In this document: piece after piece, positions 7,140-8,594 of the stretch
Numbering within the stretch: the first letter of the stretch is position 1
Layout of the letters: every line of letters begins with the position of its first letter
Assembly: GCA_033809415.1 (NCBI GenBank)
Contig: JAPXLT010000212.1
Span: 1 to 8,594, forward strand
Reading direction: 5' to 3'
Source of the DNA: JAQVUB01 sp033809415
Lineage (GTDB): Bacteria; Verrucomicrobiota; Lentisphaeria; Oligosphaerales; Oligosphaeraceae
DNA: 8,594 nucleotides
The notes under the pieces: generated by a model
Databases searched by the model: none
The model's input: only the letters and a program-made list of their open reading frames with translations
What the model was told of the DNA's origin: nothing
Translations under genes and position numbers: made by a program

Positions 7140-7182
7140 CTTTTGTCTGATAGCAATGAAGATAAATTTAATCAGACAAAAG
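7140..7182 (+). promoter_or_regulatory. Perfect 12-bp inverted repeat in the four-helix gene leader
   Basis: CTTTTGTCTGAT (7140-7151) pairs exactly with ATCAGACAAAAG (7171-7182) across a 19-nt loop. It ends 5 nt before the GGAGG ribosome binding site, so as RNA it would stand beside the site of translation initiation. It could be a protein-binding operator, an RNA hairpin affecting initiation, or a processing site. The sequence does not distinguish these. Confidence 0.6.
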
Positions 7183-7199
7183 ATTCCGGAGGTTGAAAG

Positions 7200-7793
7200 A
7201 TGTCGAATGTGTATTCAGGTTATGGCGGCTATCAGAATCTGAAAAGTTTTAAGATTGCCCAGCTGATTTACGATGTGACAGTGCATTTTTGTAATCTTTA
7301 CATTGATAAATTCAGTCGTACACGTGACCAAATGACACAGGCCGCCCGCAGTGGTGTGCAAAATATTGCAGAAGGCTCCTTGGCCTCAGTGACATCGAAA
7401 AAGACTGAAATTATGCTGACGCAAGTGGCAAGAGCCAGTTTGGAAGAATTGAAACTTGACTACAGTGATTTTTTGCGCCAGCATAACCTAGTTTTACTGA
7501 GACCTGACCATCCGATTTTGTTGCGTTTTAAACAACAAAAGCCAACAACAATAGAGGAAGTTTTGACTTGGATGGCAAACGAACATAACAGCATTGAACA
7601 AAATCATGGGTTGAACGAACAACAAAAAATGTCTTGCATCATGGCCAATGGAGTCTTGGCACTTATAAATCTGGCTTGTTATCTTCTCGGTCGCCAAATA
7701 CAAAGACAGATTAATGATTTCATACAAAACGGCGATTTTTCGGAACGGTTGTCAAAACTCCGTGCCGAAAAACGTAAAACACAAAAAAAATGA
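7200..7793 (+). CDS. Four-helix-bundle protein (S23/23S rRNA intervening-sequence type) with suffix domain
   Basis: This 197-residue protein belongs to the S23/IVP four-helix-bundle family, known from ORFs inside 23S rRNA intervening sequences and related in fold to the Avd accessory protein of diversity-generating retroelements. Family motifs are FKIAQLIYDVTV (17-28), SRTRDQMTQAARSGVQNIAE (39-58) and VARASLEELKLDY (77-89). The C-terminal half, with NGVLALINLACYLLGRQ (150-166), matches my recollection of the 'four helix bundle suffix' variant. The tail is basic. Its molecular function is unknown; RNA or nucleic-acid binding is inferred from relatives. GGAGG (7188-7192) lies 7 nt before the ATG. 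The gene is AT-richer than its neighbours (22 of 60 bases are G/C at 7441-7500, against 37 of 60 in fusA at 6721-6780), suggesting acquisition. It is bracketed by inverted ACACGGAC arrays, and no rRNA or reverse transcriptase is nearby. An eight-A run precedes the stop. Confidence 0.85.
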   Translation: MSNVYSGYGGYQNLKSFKIAQLIYDVTVHFCNLYIDKFSRTRDQMTQAARSGVQNIAEGSLASVTSKKTEIMLTQVARASLEELKLDYSDFLRQHNLVLLRPDHPILLRFKQQKPTTIEEVLTWMANEHNSIEQNHGLNEQQKMSCIMANGVLALINLACYLLGRQIQRQINDFIQNGDFSERLSKLRAEKRKTQKK

Positions 7794-7812
7794 AAAGGGT
7801 GACGGGACACCT

Positions 7813-7942
7813 GTCCGTGTAAAGTCCGTGTCCCGTCCGTGTCCCGTCCGTGTCCCGTCCGTGTCCCGTCCGTGTCCCGTCCGTGTCCCGTCCGTGTCCC
7901 GTCCGTGTAAAGTCCGTGTTTAGTCCGTGTCCCTGTCCGTGT
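7813..7942 (-). repeat. ACACGGAC array 2: twelve units, overlapping the isomerase stop
   Basis: On the + strand GTCCGTGT occurs at 7813, 7824, 7835, 7846, 7857, 7868, 7879, 7890, 7901, 7912, 7923 and 7935. Steps are 11 nt except the last, which is 12. Spacers in + order are AAA, seven CCC, AAA, TTA and CCCT. The core is invariant and is the reverse complement of the core at 6964-7040. Read on the minus strand it begins inside the last codons of the isomerase gene, and the TTA spacer (7920-7922) is that gene's TAA stop. Confidence 0.95.
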
Positions 7943-8594
7943 TGGGTTCAGGCAGATTGATGGTGTATTTTTCTTTGGCTAGCAGGTCATCGAGGATTTG
8001 CTTGAATGCTTCGTTGGCCTTTTCAGCCTGCATCTGCTCAGAGAGTTGTTCTTTTACCTGATCGAAGGGGGTAACGCTGGCCGGTTTGCTTTCACCGGCT
8101 TTGATCAGATGGAAGCCAAACTGGGTTTCGACGGGATCGCTGATTTCGCCGGCCTTGAGTTTTTTCAGTGCCTCTTCGAATTCAGGAACCATTTGACCTT
8201 CTTGAAATTCGCCCAGATCGCCATTCTGCTCCTTGCTTGGGCAGTCACTGTTGGCTTTTGCCAGAGCACCAAAATCCGCGCCGTCAGCAAGCTGTTTCTT
8301 GAGGGCGATCAGCTTGTTCTTGGCAGTTTGCTTTTCTGCCTCATCAGGGTTGTCACTGACGAATTTCGCCAGGATATGGGCAGCGGACATGGTTGCCGGT
8401 TTGGAAAACATTTCCGGATGCTTGTCATAGAATTCTTTGACGGCAGTTTCCGCAATCGGGTTTGCGGCATTGTATTCCGCTATTTTCTTCTCATGATATT
8501 TTTCAATCAGCATACTGCCGGCGACTTTCTGAACCAGCTCATCAAAACCCATGCCCTGCATCGCCAGAACCCGGTTGAAGTTCTCTTCGCCCTG
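7920..8594 (-). CDS. Parvulin-type peptidyl-prolyl cis-trans isomerase, N-terminal part cut off by the window edge
   Basis: The minus-strand frame is open to the right edge (224 visible residues). The ATG at 8561 is internal, since 11 further coding residues lie before it. A SurA/PrsA-like N-terminal helical region is followed by a PpiC rotamase domain at about visible residues 67-167. Its motifs are AHILAKF (72-78), NGDLGEF (124-130), GQMVPEFEEAL (133-143) and ETQFGFHLI (156-164), and a helical tail follows. Such proteins isomerise prolyl bonds and act as chaperones for exported or outer-membrane proteins, usually in the periplasm behind a signal peptide, which is out of view here. The family-like sequence ends about at INLPEP. 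The last seven residues (NTDRDTD) and the TAA come from the ACACGGAC array. The gene converges on the four-helix-bundle gene across that array. It could be SurA-, PrsA- or PpiC-like; without the N terminus I cannot choose. Confidence 0.9.
   Translation of the reverse strand, partial: QGEENFNRVLAMQGMGFDELVQKVAGSMLIEKYHEKKIAEYNAANPIAETAVKEFYDKHPEMFSKPATMSAAHILAKFVSDNPDEAEKQTAKNKLIALKKQLADGADFGALAKANSDCPSKEQNGDLGEFQEGQMVPEFEEALKKLKAGEISDPVETQFGFHLIKAGESKPASVTPFDQVKEQLSEQMQAEKANEAFKQILDDLLAKEKYTINLPEPNTDRDTD

Noticed and set aside
7200..7793. Avd protein of a diversity-generating retroelement
   Set aside because: Avd is related to this fold, but there is no reverse transcriptase, template repeat or variable repeat in the window, and the suffix-type C terminus differs.
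7714..7923. 69-codon + strand frame with a Pro-Val-Arg-Val-Pro-Ser repeat
   Set aside because: A translation of array 2 plus the out-of-frame tail of the four-helix gene; kept only as a possible frameshift extension.
6964..7945. CRISPR array
   Set aside because: The repeat core is 8 nt and the spacers 3 nt, far below CRISPR sizes, and spacers recur; there are no cas genes.

Overview
The window carries five protein genes, two of them cut by its edges, separated by spacers unusually rich in short-period repeats. The coding GC content is moderate. Three traits are ones I associate, from memory, with Lentisphaerae/Verrucomicrobiota-type (PVC) genomes and some Bacteroidota: interspersed AACCACGAA...ACACGAAAA elements, ACACGGAC arrays, and a four-helix-bundle 'suffix' protein. 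This taxonomic guess is low confidence, and no rRNA or other marker here fixes it.

Layout. (1) Positions 1-1561, +: C-terminal part of a tetratricopeptide-repeat (TPR) protein that starts before the window. (2) 1562-1714: spacer with the first copy of a 38-nt element and a candidate promoter. (3) 1715-4482, +: two overlapping genes for CNNM/HlyC-CorC membrane proteins (DUF21 + CBS pair + CorC_HlyC domain), translationally coupled through an ATGA overlap. (4) 4483-4893: a 411-nt non-coding stretch with the second 38-nt copy, a 9-nt tandem repeat able to fold back, a REP-like palindromic block and a candidate promoter. (5) 4894-6975, +: a complete elongation factor G (fusA), standing alone. (6) 6964-7945: an array of seven 11-nt units that runs over the fusA stop codon, an AT-richer segment encoding a four-helix-bundle protein (7200-7793), and a second array of twelve units of the same family in the opposite orientation. 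(7) 7920-8594, -: C-terminal part of a parvulin-type peptidyl-prolyl isomerase whose last codons and stop lie inside the second array.

How it fits together. The protein genes have ordinary housekeeping or envelope roles: translation elongation, periplasmic folding, probable ion transport and a TPR scaffold. Only the two CNNM genes clearly form an operon. The notable content is between the genes. All four transcription-unit ends other than the four-helix gene's carry an ACACG-type repeat starting at or within a few bases of the stop codon, always in the sense orientation. The two ACACGGAC arrays are complementary to each other and bracket the four-helix-bundle gene, so one transcript spanning them could fold into a long stem around that gene. 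This resembles how 23S rRNA intervening sequences enclose the same protein family. No known defence, CRISPR, retron or diversity-generating system is visible.
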